Assembly (NCBI GenBank): GCA_050084515.1 | Contig: CM114272.1 | Location: 14,384,001 to 14,448,000, forward strand | Direction of reading: 5' to 3' | From: Blasia pusilla | Lineage: Eukaryota; Marchantiophyta; Marchantiopsida; Blasiales | DNA length: 64,000 nt | Shown: positions 1 to 12,500 of the stretch, in pieces | How positions within the stretch are numbered: the first letter of the stretch is position 1 | Layout: each line of letters starts with the position of its first letter | Made by a program: the position numbers and the translations under genes | Notes under the pieces: model-generated | Databases searched by the model: none | Seen by the model: the letters and a program-made list of their open reading frames with translations, nothing else | Told to the model about the DNA's origin: nothing

Positions 1-521
1 GAAAGGATCGCCTCGTATCTTAGTTAGGTTTGTAGTGTGGAGGAAGAGGTCTGAGCGAATTCGTGGCTTACTTCTTCGGACCGTGAGTGGCAAGGAGCGC
101 GACGAGCCTGAATAGGCTGTGGCGAGGTTGAAGAAGAAGAAGCGGTCGGTAATGTGGAGGACGACGTCGGGAGGAAAGGAGGTTTAGGGTTTGTAGTGTG
201 GTTGGGTATGTCTTCGTCTGGCGGTGCTCTTTTACATCGGAAGAGCTCCGACTTCGAAACGAAATTTGTGGCATGCGACTTCATTCCGTGAGAGTCGAGG
301 TGCGCGGAAAATCTCTACAGGTCGAGAGGAGGATATGGCCAGGTTGCCGAAAGCGATGTTAACGTGAAGGTCGTCCTGGAAAGTTAATTAGGTCAACCGT
401 GTATATGGGAGCTTTCGGTTGAGTGCTAAAAGTCTTTCGAAGGCTAGAAACGGCAATAGTGAGGAGTGAGTAGAGGGAGCAAGAAGGTTGTAGATTGGGA
501 GGCGGGGTTCAGCACTCGACC
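1..521 (+). promoter_or_regulatory. Upstream region and probable 5' leader of U2AF35
   Basis: No gene is recognised here. The stretch is purine-rich on the + strand, which is common in plant 5' leaders. The reading frame of the gene stays open from a TTG at 495, but the conserved protein starts at the ATG at 522, which sits in a good context (gaccATGG). Transcription start and any leader intron cannot be placed. Confidence 0.35.
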
Positions 522-1487
522 ATGGCAGAACATTTAGCCTCCATTTTTGGAACGGAAAAAGATCGGGTGAACTGCCCGTTTTACTTCAAGATTGGAGTGT
601 GCCGTCACGGGGACAGATGTTCCCGCCTGCACAACCGACCCACAGCCAGTCAGACGTTGCTCTTGGCCAACATGTATCAGTCGCCGGATGCAGGCTTTCA
701 CGGTGGTGTAGATCAGCATGGAAACATCCAGCAGTCTGACCCTCGCAAGCTCCAGGAGCATTTTGAGGACTTTTACGAGGACATTTTTGAAGAGCTGAGC
801 AAGTACGGCGAGATTGAGAATCTGAATGTGTGCGACAATCTTGCCGACCACATGATAGGCAATGTGTACGCGAAGTTCCGGGAGGAAGAACATGCCGCGG
901 CTGCTCTGAATGCTTTGAACGGCCGATTCTATGCCGGACGTCCCATCATCGTGGACTTCTCTCCTGTCACCGACTTTCGCGAAGCGACCTGCAGGCAGTA
1001 CGAGGAAAACACCTGCAATAGGGGCGGGTACTGCAACTTCATGCACTTGAAGAAAATTTCCAGGGAACTGCGGCGGAAGCTTTTCGGAAGTTACAGGAGA
1101 CGGAGCCGGAGCCGGAGCCATTCTCCATATGGTCGTGGTGAAGCTCGTGGACCTCCTAGTCCTCGACGATTTGGGGACAGAGATGGGTTTGAGCCAAGGA
1201 GGGGAGGCCGCGGTGGCGGTCGGGGAGGGGGCCGTGGATATGGCCGAAGGTTCGACGGCGGAGATAGAGATGACCGTCGCTACGATGACAGGAGAGGGAG
1301 GAGACGGGATCGGAGCAGAAGCAGAAGCAGAAGTCCGGCCCAGAGACGAGCAAGAAGCCCTGTTCGTGAGGGTAGCGCTGAGCGCCGTGCAAAGATCGAG
1401 CAGTGGAACCGAGAAAGAGAGGAGCGTCAAGCTGCTGAGCCTGCGCCCGCACCTCCAGCTGGGGCTTCTGCCGGTTATGATGATTAG
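522..1487 (+). CDS. U2AF35: Splicing factor U2AF small subunit (U2AF35)
   Basis: A 321-residue protein, uninterrupted in the coding region as is usual for plant U2AF35. As the small subunit of the U2 auxiliary factor it recognises the 3' splice-site AG in the nucleus and pairs with U2AF65. The first CCCH zinc finger uses C18, C27, C33 and H37 (spacing 8-5-3). An RRM-like U2AF homology domain spans about residues 45-148. The second CCCH finger uses C157, C165, C171 and H175 (7-5-3). A C-terminal tail holds RS dipeptides (about 192-200 and 264-280) and a glycine/arginine-rich stretch (about 228-241). The ATG at 522 is chosen because the conserved plant start [14 protein letters not shown] begins there. 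The opposite-strand open frames across this gene are shadows. Confidence 0.97.
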   Translation: MAEHLASIFGTEKDRVNCPFYFKIGVCRHGDRCSRLHNRPTASQTLLLANMYQSPDAGFHGGVDQHGNIQQSDPRKLQEHFEDFYEDIFEELSKYGEIENLNVCDNLADHMIGNVYAKFREEEHAAAALNALNGRFYAGRPIIVDFSPVTDFREATCRQYEENTCNRGGYCNFMHLKKISRELRRKLFGSYRRRSRSRSHSPYGRGEARGPPSPRRFGDRDGFEPRRGGRGGGRGGGRGYGRRFDGGDRDDRRYDDRRGRRRDRSRSRSRSPAQRRARSPVREGSAERRAKIEQWNREREERQAAEPAPAPPAGASAGYDD

Positions 1488-1671
1488 TGCAAACTATTGG
1501 GTGAAGGTGACGAGCAGCAACTCCCTCTACCGTCCATTGGGCTTCTGCACCGTATGATTCTAAGTGCAACCATTTGGTGAAGGTGACGAGCAGCAACTCC
1601 CCCCAATGTCAATGGCCCTCCGAATCATCTCATCATCAGTGCAGGCGTCTGGTGAAGGTGCAGAGTAGCAA
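1487..1671 (+). repeat. Three-copy degenerate tandem repeat after U2AF35
   Basis: Three related blocks start at 1487, 1564 and 1639 (period about 75-77 bp). The shared core is GTGAAGGTG followed by a GAGCAGCAA-like string, CAGAGTAGCAA in the third copy. The first copy begins on the last base of the U2AF35 stop codon, so the array is almost certainly in the 3' UTR. The copies diverge progressively. Confidence 0.75.
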
Positions 1672-2774
1672 GAGGTCATCACTGGAATGGCGAATGTAGT
1701 TTCAATCCAGCTACTCTAAGCCCATGAAGTTGTACCACATTACGCAAACGCTTTGGTCCACTGTTAGGGCATTTTTATTGCAGCAGTTGATCGTATGTGC
1801 GCTCTCGCAAGGAGCAAATCTTTCGTCGTAGAGAAAGCCGTAGGTTCTAACCTGGTGGCTTGTCATGAAGACTACTTTTCATCAAGAGTTCAGCAAAGTT
1901 TGCAGCTGTGTTAGTATCCAGCTGGGTACAGGTTTAGGGTTCTGGGGGTTTTCCCATGTCTCTAAAACAGAAGTAAATGTTGATGTTTGAGTAAGAAATG
2001 TCGATGGGATCCTTAGCTCTCTTCCTCAGTGGGGCTTTTTTGGAGATTTGGTGGTGTTTAAAAGAAACGCTCATGTTCATCTCAGGCCTCCAGATGTGTC
2101 AGGGAGGGTTCGAAACCTTGGGAGTCGTTCATTCGAATTTGTTACCAACCATACATGCCAGCGGTAGTGAACGTGCATTGGTCAGATTCCGACATTAGCC
2201 CTCTCTGTCAAGATGACTGCTGGTGAACGCTGGTTGCTCTCATGGTGCAGACCCAGTCCGTGTTTAGGATTTCCAAGAACATAGCTTCTGGATTGGTTGA
2301 ATTTTTTCTGATGTTCTTCGGACAAGAAGAAGAGGGTCAACTAATGATGTGGAATTTAGTAATGGTCAATGTGCATGGTTTTGGGTCGACCCTAGGTTTG
2401 GGGTCCTTATAATATCACATGTCCTGAACCTGGAAAAATGGGATCTTTTTGATTTAAGGTTGCCCTTAGACATGTTATGTCTTGGAGCTATTGTGGTCTT
2501 TCCAGAGTACAGGGCACCTATAAGTGGAAATGCAATCGAAGACTCGGACGAACATCGTTTTGGTTCTGAATTTGGAGATCTGCCCTTAGCTATAGCTCAC
2601 AGGGGAGGGGCACCGGCTGTGAGGCACTAAATATTCATCTAGGGGCACGGGTAGGTGATATGCTTTCAGAAAAACAAGACCTTCAAGAAAATTTTAAGGC
2701 TTGAGCTACTCTCAGGCATTCCTCACTCATTACTACACACTAATCGTCAGCAGTTTTTCATGATGTGAAACCCT
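1672..2774. other. Intergenic, no gene recognised
   Basis: The open frames at 1998-2198 and 2349-2630 match no family I recognise and lack exon-like features. The first part probably includes the distal 3' UTR of U2AF35. Confidence 0.4.
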
Positions 2775-2857
2775 AATCAGGAAGTGATTTCCTGATGCGG
2801 TTTATCTGGTTACAAAATCAGGGAGTGATCTCCTGATGCGGTCTATCTGGTTCCAAA
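2775..2857. repeat. Two 41-bp tandem copies, each with a short inverted repeat
   Basis: Copies start at 2775 and 2816 and differ at only a few positions. In the first copy ATCAGGAA and TTCCTGAT form perfect 8-bp arms around GTGAT. In the second the arms are changed by single bases that keep most pairing. No coding potential is seen. Confidence 0.75.
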
Positions 2858-3139
2858 CCACCAGGATTCCACAGCAGTTTCTGAGATGTGTTTCCCAGGG
2901 CCTACGAGGATCTTATCCAAATCCCCTAACATCAGCATCCATTACCTCTCACCTAAGCACTCGAATCCCAGTCTATGTAGCCCAGGTTCTAGAGAAGGAC
3001 GCCCTATACGACCCTGAGCACTTGCGACACTAGATTTCCGTTTTTGGCAGGAGCTGCTGTGTCGTGAACTGCAGGGAGGAACCGTCCCTCCAAAGCAGCT
3101 ACAGTATCTTCCTCTGGATGCCTCAAACGTTGCAGTCTT

Positions 3140-3335
3140 GGGGTTTGGACGGGAAAGAGAAGCCAAAGTATGCCTCATCCATAGCAAGCGGGAGGCCCTG
3201 TCAGGCCCACAACTGGGGTTTGGACGGGTAAAGAGAGGCGAAAGTATGCCTCATCCGTTGCACGCGGGAGGTCCGGTCGACCTACAAGCGGGGTGGGCGG
3301 GGAAGAGAAGCGGATGCAGATGCCGTGACGAGCTC
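3140..3335. repeat. 75-bp tandem repeat, about 2.5 copies
   Basis: Units start at 3140, 3215 and 3290 with the core GGGGTTTGGACGGG followed by AAAGTATGCCTCATCC. The third unit is diverged and truncated. Open frames on both strands here arise only because the repeat lacks stops. Confidence 0.75.
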
Positions 3336-4860
3336 GAGCTACTGATCTAGGCCTAAAATAACTCATTGCGTCTTAGGGTGAAGACGACAATAGTGACGCC
3401 GTGCCGAGTCTGGGAATTCCGCAACAAAGCAGTACCTGGGAACCGTTTCCGTGTGGACCAGACAGACGGAGCGTCCGAAGCGTGAGCTGCTAGCCCATCG
3501 ATCGCCATCTCCTCATACTCCAAAGGTTTGTCACTGAACGTGTGTATGCCACGGTCGTAATGAATAGGTGTATTAAGGAGCATCTTTATGAATACATCAT
3601 TTGAACACGATGGTGAAGCACTGAAAATCCGTCTTGTGATTTAAAAGAATGCAGATCTCCACTCTTTGACGTTTGGAGTGGTGATGGGTTCCCATCACCA
3701 TATTATGCGGGGTTCTTTTTCTAAAAGATTTAGGGTCCAAATGGGCGTGAAGCATTCTTTATTGGTAAATTTAGGGTTTACAAAGTGAAACGACATTCTC
3801 CAATAATAATATAAATATAGATTTGTACCAAAAAGCCTCCCTGAAAACCATAGTCCCCATCCCGTCATAAAAGATGCTCTGAAATCAGAGCGCGCGAAAG
3901 AATTGGTGCCAAATTATAAATGTGCGCAACTCTTATTCCGTCCCCACAATCATCTTTTGCGGTGAATTGGTCATGCCTCGAAAAACTGCACAGGAAGCTA
4001 ATCACTAAGGGGCTGATCCCATGGTCCAACAGATCACTAAGGACCCGGTCCCATGTGTTTGGCTCCCTGCCAAGTCGTAGTCGGGGTCGTCGCAATCGTC
4101 GTACATCAACCGTTTTATCTCCTTCTCGTCGGTTGGAAATAGGTGATAATATGGTCGCAAACTTTGCACCCCGTGTTTTGACGACGCGAATTACGTTTGG
4201 GTCCCATGAATGCTATCCGTCGGATCAAGAAAGATCTGAAACCTGGGGCGGAGGTCACAAATGGTCCAACAGATCACGAAGGGGCTGATCCCATGGACAA
4301 GTGCGTGCGGAGGTCGAGATTACCCATTTTGTGAGTACAAATGGTTATGCGAGGATTTGTGGAGAATTTTTTTTTCATCTCAACTAATTATTTTCACCCA
4401 AAAGTTTTGAACGTAGAATTGGTCGCCGTGACGAAGGGCGCATGAGATCAGACCCTATGCAATCGCCATGGGACCCTCCCCTAAACCCTAGCATGTCCGT
4501 CTCCCACCGCCCCGCAGCATTGCGTCAGACGGTTGTGCGTGGAAAGCGGACTAACTGTTCAAAGTCTCCCAAAACACGAGACGACAGTGACGATGGGAAC
4601 AGATCACGCGAGACCAGAGAGTTAAATTTCCCGAGGCGACGACATGGCAGCGACGCGGAGCGAACGGGTTGATTCGTTTCTTCCCACCTCCAGTGTCGAC
4701 AAACTCACCGCCATTGTATCAGAAACCTCGTCATCGCCGGAAACCCGCATTCTCACCAGACTTTGTGCGGTTGGTTTTTAATATAAAGTGGTTCTGTGGG
4801 GCAGCCCGCTTCCACTGACTTTCTTTCAATTTTACATCGTAGCGCCTATGGTGAGGTCAC
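3336..4860. other. Intergenic with short dispersed direct repeats
   Basis: No gene is recognised. The string ATGGTCCAACAGATCAC occurs at 4021 and 4261, and AAGGGGCTGATCCCATGG at about 4007 and 4278, so a segment near 4.0 kb was partly copied to 4.26 kb. The open frames at 3920-4288 and 4442-4672 have no recognisable domain. Confidence 0.45.
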
Positions 4861-5970
4861 CTATCTATCTAAAGGGAGCTGGATTTATAGGGACGGCCTC
4901 CATATGAGACCGTGGGATGCACCCCGCCATATGAAACCCATATGATATAGATTTCTCTCGCCCTTTGAGACGGGTGGAGAGAAATTTTTTTTTTATAATG
5001 GGAGAATGTAAATAAGTTGTAGTTGGTTAATAAAAAAATGGTTGTCATGTAATGGGTAACAAGAAAATAATTTGAATTTGTGTGCGACATCATCGATCTT
5101 TATATTCATAGGATATGCAAAATAATAAAAATTCTTCAAATATTTTCTTATTTCCCATGCATCGTACAAGCATTTTAGTAGTGCTTAATAGGCACTTGTA
5201 GAGGAATCATGCTATTTGTTATTAAAGTCATTGGAATCTTATTACAAGGATCTTTTGCAAAACCTTCAATCCATGATAAATCAAAATCACACAAACGAAA
5301 ATGATGTGTCCGGAAGCATACATGTAGGGGCCATAGCAACTCGTGAGGATGTTAACACAAAATTAGTGAATAAATATTAGTAAAGAAATCACAAAAAATA
5401 GAATTTTTTTTAATGATTTATAAGTTTTGGAGAAAAATTATCCTTTTTTCAATCCCCATCTTTCAATAAGTAAAAGATAATCAATTATTTTCATGCTTTT
5501 TTTTCCCAAAAGAGTGACTAATTTTGTCTCCCAATCGAATTTAAAAATAATGTAGAAATTACATGCCGTTCATTATTTTGAAGCATAAGTCTTCTCCCAT
5601 TAAAATCCTATTAAAAAATACATTAAATTAAATTTTTTCATAATTTTTTTGGCATGAACCTTTAAAAAATAACTTTAAATTTTCAAATAATAAAAAATAA
5701 GAAAATTGAGGGAGACTCTAGAAGATTTCATTGGGATTTTTTTTAAAATTGAATTTATTATAATTAAAATTAAAAAGAAATAAGTGTATGATACAAATGG
5801 GCATGCACTCGGATCTATTTAGGTTTTGAAAACATCATCATGTTTAACACCCAAGGATGTTATCAAAGTATTCATTCTTCAATTAGGATGTGTAAATTTT
5901 TTCATACCCATACAATTGACATAAAGAGAAGTCTATTGAAGAGTTATTAACTATTAGTGTGGTGCCCATA

Positions 5971-6098
5971 AGTAAATAAGTAGATAAATAAGTAAATAAA
6001 TAAAGAAAGAAAGAAAGAAAGAAAAAAAAAGGAAAGAAAGAAAGAAAGAAAGAAAAAGAAAGAGAAAGAAAAAAAAAAAATATAGTGTGTGTGTGTGG
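5971..6098. repeat. Compound microsatellite (TAAA/GAAA)n and (GT)n
   Basis: An AGTAAATA-type run passes into GAAA tetranucleotides with A tracts (about 5971-6080), followed by a GT run (6085-6098). Confidence 0.9.
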
Positions 6099-6228
6099 TT
6101 TGGTTGTGGTTGGCATAATTATAGTGTTTTGTTCCTAGAACGATAAAACATACTATGCTGTGAGCATATACATAATTATGTAACATGGTCTTGATTCTTG
6201 GAGCCTTAGTGGTGTGTCTATTGCATAA

Positions 6229-6250
6229 TGTGTGTGTGTGTGTGTGTGTG
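6229..6250. repeat. (TG)11 microsatellite
   Basis: Eleven uninterrupted TG units. Confidence 0.95.
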
Positions 6251-9200
6251 TTTAAGTGCATCATTTTTTTGATGGGAGAGATTGAGTTGATGTGCCTGGC
6301 ACATTCACTTAGAACATATATGTGTTAGAAGGAAGGATGCTATATTGATGCCGTTACCAAATTTTAGTAGAGTTGGAGCCATATTTACATGGAGAGCCAA
6401 TCCTTTTCCCTTCCATGAGATAGGGACGAGGCTAGATTTTCCTTTCCATAAGAGTGGACATAGGGCTTCATGTAGAATGAGGAATGAGAGACATTGTAGA
6501 GGTATTGATGGAGATCTAAGGAGAATGCAATAGGTCATGGATGAAAGTTGGAGAGACGGAAGAGAATTCCTAGAAATTGGGGACTTTTGCGGAACCAAGG
6601 TCACGCAACCCAAGGAATTTTTTAGCCCATGATTGAGTCGTGGATGAAATTGTATGTCTGAGAAAGTAATTTGTGTTCAAGACAGTAAGGAGATTGAGTG
6701 GATTGGAAGTGGTAGTTTTGAATCCCATGGATGACACCGAGATTATAACATAAGTATTATATTGAATGAGAGAATCTTCCATTTCTTGTGTGAATACAAA
6801 ATGGGATTTGAGAAGTAGGGAAGGGGCTTGGCTTATGCTATCACTATGGCCATGGGTGGCAAAGTGTTGTGTGTGTTTAATTGGAAATTTATTTCTTGGC
6901 CAAGGTCCTACTATTAGTGGAGGCCTTGGCCAAGTGTAATGTAAGGAGAGTTTAGGATGGATTTCTTAGCATCATGGTGGTGTTGTTGCATCGCTTGGAG
7001 GGCTCATACTGAACGCACAAACCCAAATGAAGAAGAGGTGGGAGTATTCAATGGCATTGTGCTTGATTGATATGATTGACATTTGTAGAAGAAAATATAG
7101 TGACAAGAACAAGGTAAAGTTGATAGTGTACGTATGATTGTGTCGCTACTAGGGATAGAGGTGTCAACGCGACTCCATCGCCAGTCCATTTTTTTCCAAG
7201 AGCAACTACGTTGCGACTCCATTTCGATTTTTAGTTTGCAAGTCCTAATGAGGAGTGACAAATCTTTTTTGAAGAGATGAAAGAAACTCAAAATATTGAA
7301 AATCAGAATATTTCAAAAAAAAAAAAGGATTTTAAAAATGATGGGAGACCCAATGTGTTAAAATTAGAAAATAAAAATTTAAATTGTAAGAAAATTAAAA
7401 TTTATATGGAAATCAAAAATTAAAATATTCCAAAAATTAGGAAATAAAAAATAAAAATAAAAATTGATTGTGGACTCTATGGAATTAGTCTTGAATCTTG
7501 ATGACATATTTTATTCTTCTTTTTTATTTGAATAAAAAGTAATTTTTTCTTCAAAATATATCAAAACCTTCATTAATGGACTAGAAGTATATCGATTTAT
7601 TTTTATGAAAATAATATTAAAATTTTAAATATATATTTTGATCATGAAAATTAATCCATAGCTTAGGAGATTATTAGGCATATGCATCTTTCTTTCGATC
7701 AATAGTATGAGTTCAATTGCAATATTCAAAGAAACATATATTTTATGAAATTTTAAAAATGTATTTTTAATTTTGAACCCATTTTTTAAATATGTTTATT
7801 TGAAATATTCATATAATTAATTTACAAGTCTTATAAGTCATAAGGATATGACTGAATTGGTTCACGAAGTTATAAAAATGGAATTAAACCTAGTCATACT
7901 TTGAGTCACTTCATTGACAAGTCATTCATTTTCAAGTAAAAAACCATACTTTTCTTCTAATGATTGTGACTCACTAGCTCTTAGCAAACCTTAGCAAGAG
8001 AGGTGCTCTATAAGTTAAATGTGAGAAACCTTCTCATATAGCCTTGGGAAGAGACAAAAGCTCTCCCCCCAACAATAACTTGCATCCGGGTGAATGTTGA
8101 AAAGCCAGCTGGGCACATGGTTGAATAGAAAATGGGGAATTATTGGAGACGACGATCTAAGACACACCGGACTTGTCGCCAACTTCTTCCGACATCCCAC
8201 GACAAAGTTACACCCAAATAGCCCGATGACCCTCTAAATCATGAACATTGTAAAAACTTTACTTGTCAACTAACTAAGATGCGACATTGTAAAAAGTAGA
8301 TGTTCCTCCCCCCCAACTTTTTGTACTTCTAGTAGGGTTCCCCATCTCTTCAATTGTAAGAGTATGAGTCACGATTCATCCAAGCACAAGATGCCAGTCA
8401 AGTGTCTTAACTTGCGAAGGACGAGCACACGCTTAGATCTATGCAACATCTCACCTTCCTCTAGTTAGCTATGCCTTGTGATTGTTGCGATTCCTCATGC
8501 CCTGAACTGCTCTTGTCCCTAGCAATACCTTTGTCAATGCTGAAATTTAATGACCTGCTAACTTACCTTGGTGTCCTGCTAACTCAAGCAAGTGGGGTGA
8601 AGCTCCGGGCCACGTTTCTTGGCACTTGATAACGGTTGATGACTACTCCTAGCAACTCATGAGACTTGGACTTGGATAAACCTCCGACTTTCACAAACGT
8701 ATGCAACAGTGTATGGCATCCAATACATCTTCCATGTAAACACAATTATGTATGGGATCCAGAAAAATCCAGATGGTGCACATTTGACCCGACAACTTCA
8801 GTTAAAAGATGAGGTGGCTTCACCATGAGCCATTGGGATTGTCCACACCTTGAGGTGGCTCTATATTCGATGAAAGGTCTTGAAGGTAGGTACGCACAAT
8901 TACGCTTACATGAATAGAAATGAATGGAACTATTCGTATTCAACGAACAATTTTTTGTTAAGTATGTTTTTTTCCTACTATTCACTTACAGAATAATTTG
9001 TTTTTTCAATGCATCCTCCGTGCACTTCTCTCTAGTGAATATGATTGATAACAGTGCCATAAAGTTTATTGTTCACTGCTTGCTTTAATTTCCGCAAGAG
9101 TTCTATAGAGCCATAAGTCGTCTTTTTTTCAATCTATTTTTCCAATGCATGTGCAATCTATTTTTCCAACAATCCATGTGCTCGATAGGCACTGGACATC

Positions 9201-9590
9201 ACATCCATGATGAGTGGGACATTGGATCTTTGAGATCTTTGATCTCTTTTATGCCCACTTTCAAGGGAGATTACCAAGCCACTAACTCAGCTCTTCACAT
9301 CAAGCATTTGTAGTCTTCCTGTCTATAATCTGGAACCCGACACGATTCAATTAATTCTTGGGCTGGAGGATATACAGTTTTATTACCTGTCTGGCTCCCA
9401 GATGGCATGCACTCATTTGGTACCGTGTGTAGACGGTGGGGGTCCCGGCTCGAGAAACCTTCATGGACGATAGTGTAGGGATGATCCCCACATTTCTTCT
9501 GCAAGCACTCACTGTTTTAAGCTGGTGCATATATTATCCTTTACCGGCACAAGCTATGAATGTCTCTTGTGATTGCTTCAAGTTTGTCTC

Positions 9591-12500
9591 TCAAGGTTCG
9601 AATTCCATCTTCAAGCATTTCTCTCTCTGAGCCGCAAACAGGTTTGTTGACAGATATCGCTCTCCAGTGCTAGGAATAATGGTCTGCCACACATTCTCCA
9701 CCGTGAGATGTTTAACAGCGGATAAGATGTCCCCTAAGCGCGCATGAGAGGTACTAGAGTGTCTTCATCAAAGCGACTCTAATTGATGGCTTTCAATGGA
9801 TGGAACGAGAGTGGAATACTTAGCCATTGCCGGTGAGTTCTGGAATCATATTTGTGCAACTAGATTTCTCATAGCCACCAAGAAAACTATGAAGTGCAAA
9901 GAGTCTTACCGCAATAAGTTTTCCTTCATTTTCAGGCCTCTTTGCAAGCCTCAATGCTGCTGCTGCATTTGCTCCTGCAGATATTCCACCCTGCAAAATA
10001 AGAAGGAAAGATTGAGAATTCTCAGGTCTTTCTCTTTACTGTTCTAGCTTTCCACTTCATTTCCATGTTGAGGATCCAAGAAAACATTTTCTTGAACCTC
10101 AATGTTCGCTGGTCACTATTGCTGAGGCCCAATTGGTGACGAGACTATAAATCTCCACCTCTCCTGACACATACCTGACTCATTGCTCACCCACCCTCCT
10201 TATCAAACTCCAAATCTCCCGTGACACCTTTCAATTCCACTTTGTCACTATATACTTGACTCTTAACTGGTTCGTTCATCTTCTCAAGTTCCAAGTCTCT
10301 GCAGATGATTCTGCCACCCGTTTGGACTAAGGCTAGTCTCATGGTGCACACGCGGGTCTCGGCTAATCCAAGTCTCTGCGACATTTTCCATTATGCGTTC
10401 CGAGTAGAGACACTGTGGTGAGTATACTACGTATCAGTGCAGATGATCGATGTCCCGTATAAGTGGGCTCAGAATCAGAGTCCTCAATTAGTTTAGTTGA
10501 CCAGACCGCAGCAAACCTGTATAGGTCAGATATCGATTCAGTGTTGCTTCTAAAGAAGAATTGAAAGTTTAGTTAGGTGATGGAACAGCTTTTGGTAACT
10601 TACCAAAATACCCTCTTCTGATGCAAGTAGTCTCGATGTCTCGATGGCTTCATCACTGTGGACCTCTAGGACTCCATCCATCATAGGCACATCCAAGATT
10701 CCTGGGACAAAGCCCGTTCCTGTACCTGTAATCTGGTGAGGACCTGCATTGAAGACAACCGATGTGAAAGTCATTATTTTCCAAGGATGGAGTCATCTCA
10801 AAGTCAAATACTGCAGCATCGAGGACACCGGTCTGAAGGGGCGGAGTTAGAAGGTAAAACTGTGCACCAGAAGACGCTAACACAGGTGTGATCGTACCTG
10901 GTTTTCCTCCATTCAAAATATTACTCTCGAGTGGCTCAACTCCGTAAATCTGTGATGACAAGAAGATAGTGAGGTGATGTGAATTTGATTGCGACATGAG
11001 GCAATTCTCCTGCCAATTTCGAGTAGGCTTTCTGGTCTGATCGTCATGAAATAGTCTGAGTATGATGCTTACTTTCACATTGGGGTTCTTGCTCTTGAGG
11101 AAATTACCAACGCCTGTCACGGTCCCACCGCTGCCAATACCAGCAACAAAAATATCCACCTTACCGACCGTGTCTTCCCAGATCTCGGGCCCAGTGGTCT
11201 CAAAATGTACCTGAACTCTCAAGCAAAGGTAATCGTCAGCCAACATATGTGAAATGTCCAAGGCTTCCCAGACAGTTCTGCTCTGAAATCCTCGATGCGT
11301 GGACGGCTCCAGCTTTCTCAGCTCATCAATTGACTCGTGCCAATCCGTGATTATGGAATAGACAGGTAAGTCCTTCTCCTCAAATTTGATCGATCGAAAT
11401 CCAAGTTCTTTGGCAGGATTTTCAGGTTTCATAGCAGCACATCAGGTTTTTGTTGAAACGCAGGCGAAGAATTACTACTACATTATCCGCTCCTAGATAA
11501 TACCGATACCTAGATCCCACTCTCTTTTCCTGCGCATGTTCTAGTCCGAAAACTGAAACTGGTGCACACCTTTGTGTTGCTCGGGTTTTCGAATTGTTGG
11601 AGCATGTAGGAATTTGGGGTCCTAGCCAAGATCTCATTCGCCTTCGTAATTGTTCCTCCCATGCCCTTGGTTGGGTCTGTGAGCACTAGGTCTGCTCCAA
11701 GCGCAAGAAGCACAATGCGGCGCTCGAGGCTGGTATACGCAGGCATTGTGAGGATGATCTTATAGCCTAATGAAGCAGCTGTGAAGGCAAGAGCAATTCC
11801 CATATTTCCTGAAGTTGGCTCCACCAAGATCGTCTGCACAGCCAGGGAAATTCTCGTCATCTGGGACGCTCTGTATTACTTCAGTCACGTCAATTTTCTG
11901 AGCTCGACTTTCAATTTACTCAATTCCTGTAGCTGATTGTTCATCCACGCATGCCATAGTGCACTCAAAGATTCTCCCACACTTTTCTTCGTTCATGAGA
12001 TTGCATCGACTGTCGTGCTGAGTTCTTTATTTTCTTCATTCCTTCAGTGTGCTTTCTACAGTGTATTGTCGGTCTGCGATCTTCTGATGTCTCCTTATAC
12101 CTCTACACGTGGTTTTCTCTCCTCGCTTCCAAATCCAAAACATGACAGTGAAATGCAAACTACAGTTGATCTCCGCCTAAAGCTTGTGATGTCAATTATC
12201 ATCGACCAACAGGTACGCTCTAAGGATGTACCTTTTCAGGATTAATCAGCCCTTTGGCTTCCGCATCTCGAATCATGGAAAGAGCAATTCTGTCATCAGC
12301 ACGAACTTGGAGCCGTCAGTTTATGGTTCCAATTTGCAATACTTGTGTCCTGTAACAGAGCACCATTGTTTCCGATGGATATGAAGCTGTGAAGCGTACA
12401 CGATGAACAACATCTACACGTACATTCCACTCAGCAGACTGGTTTGTCTTACACCAACGGCGCCTTGTGAACAAGTAAGCCAGAAATTCGCTGAGCTCAA

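Larger units (their letters stand above)
4861..9590. other. AT-rich intergenic tract
   Basis: Long A/T runs dominate from about 4.98 to 8.0 kb, and no coding pattern is seen. Small open frames (for example 6305-6613 and 7004-7291, minus strand) match nothing I recognise. The last 290 bp or so is the 3' flank of the cyanoalanine synthase gene. Old, unrecognisable transposon sequence is likely but not shown. Confidence 0.5.

Noticed and set aside
534-1430. 298-residue open frame antisense to U2AF35
   Set aside because: It mirrors the RS/glycine-rich coding strand and shows no domain; a shadow of a well-supported gene.
5883-6264. Open frames over the GAAA/TG microsatellites
   Set aside because: They encode only Phe/Ser/Leu and Thr/His runs from simple repeats.
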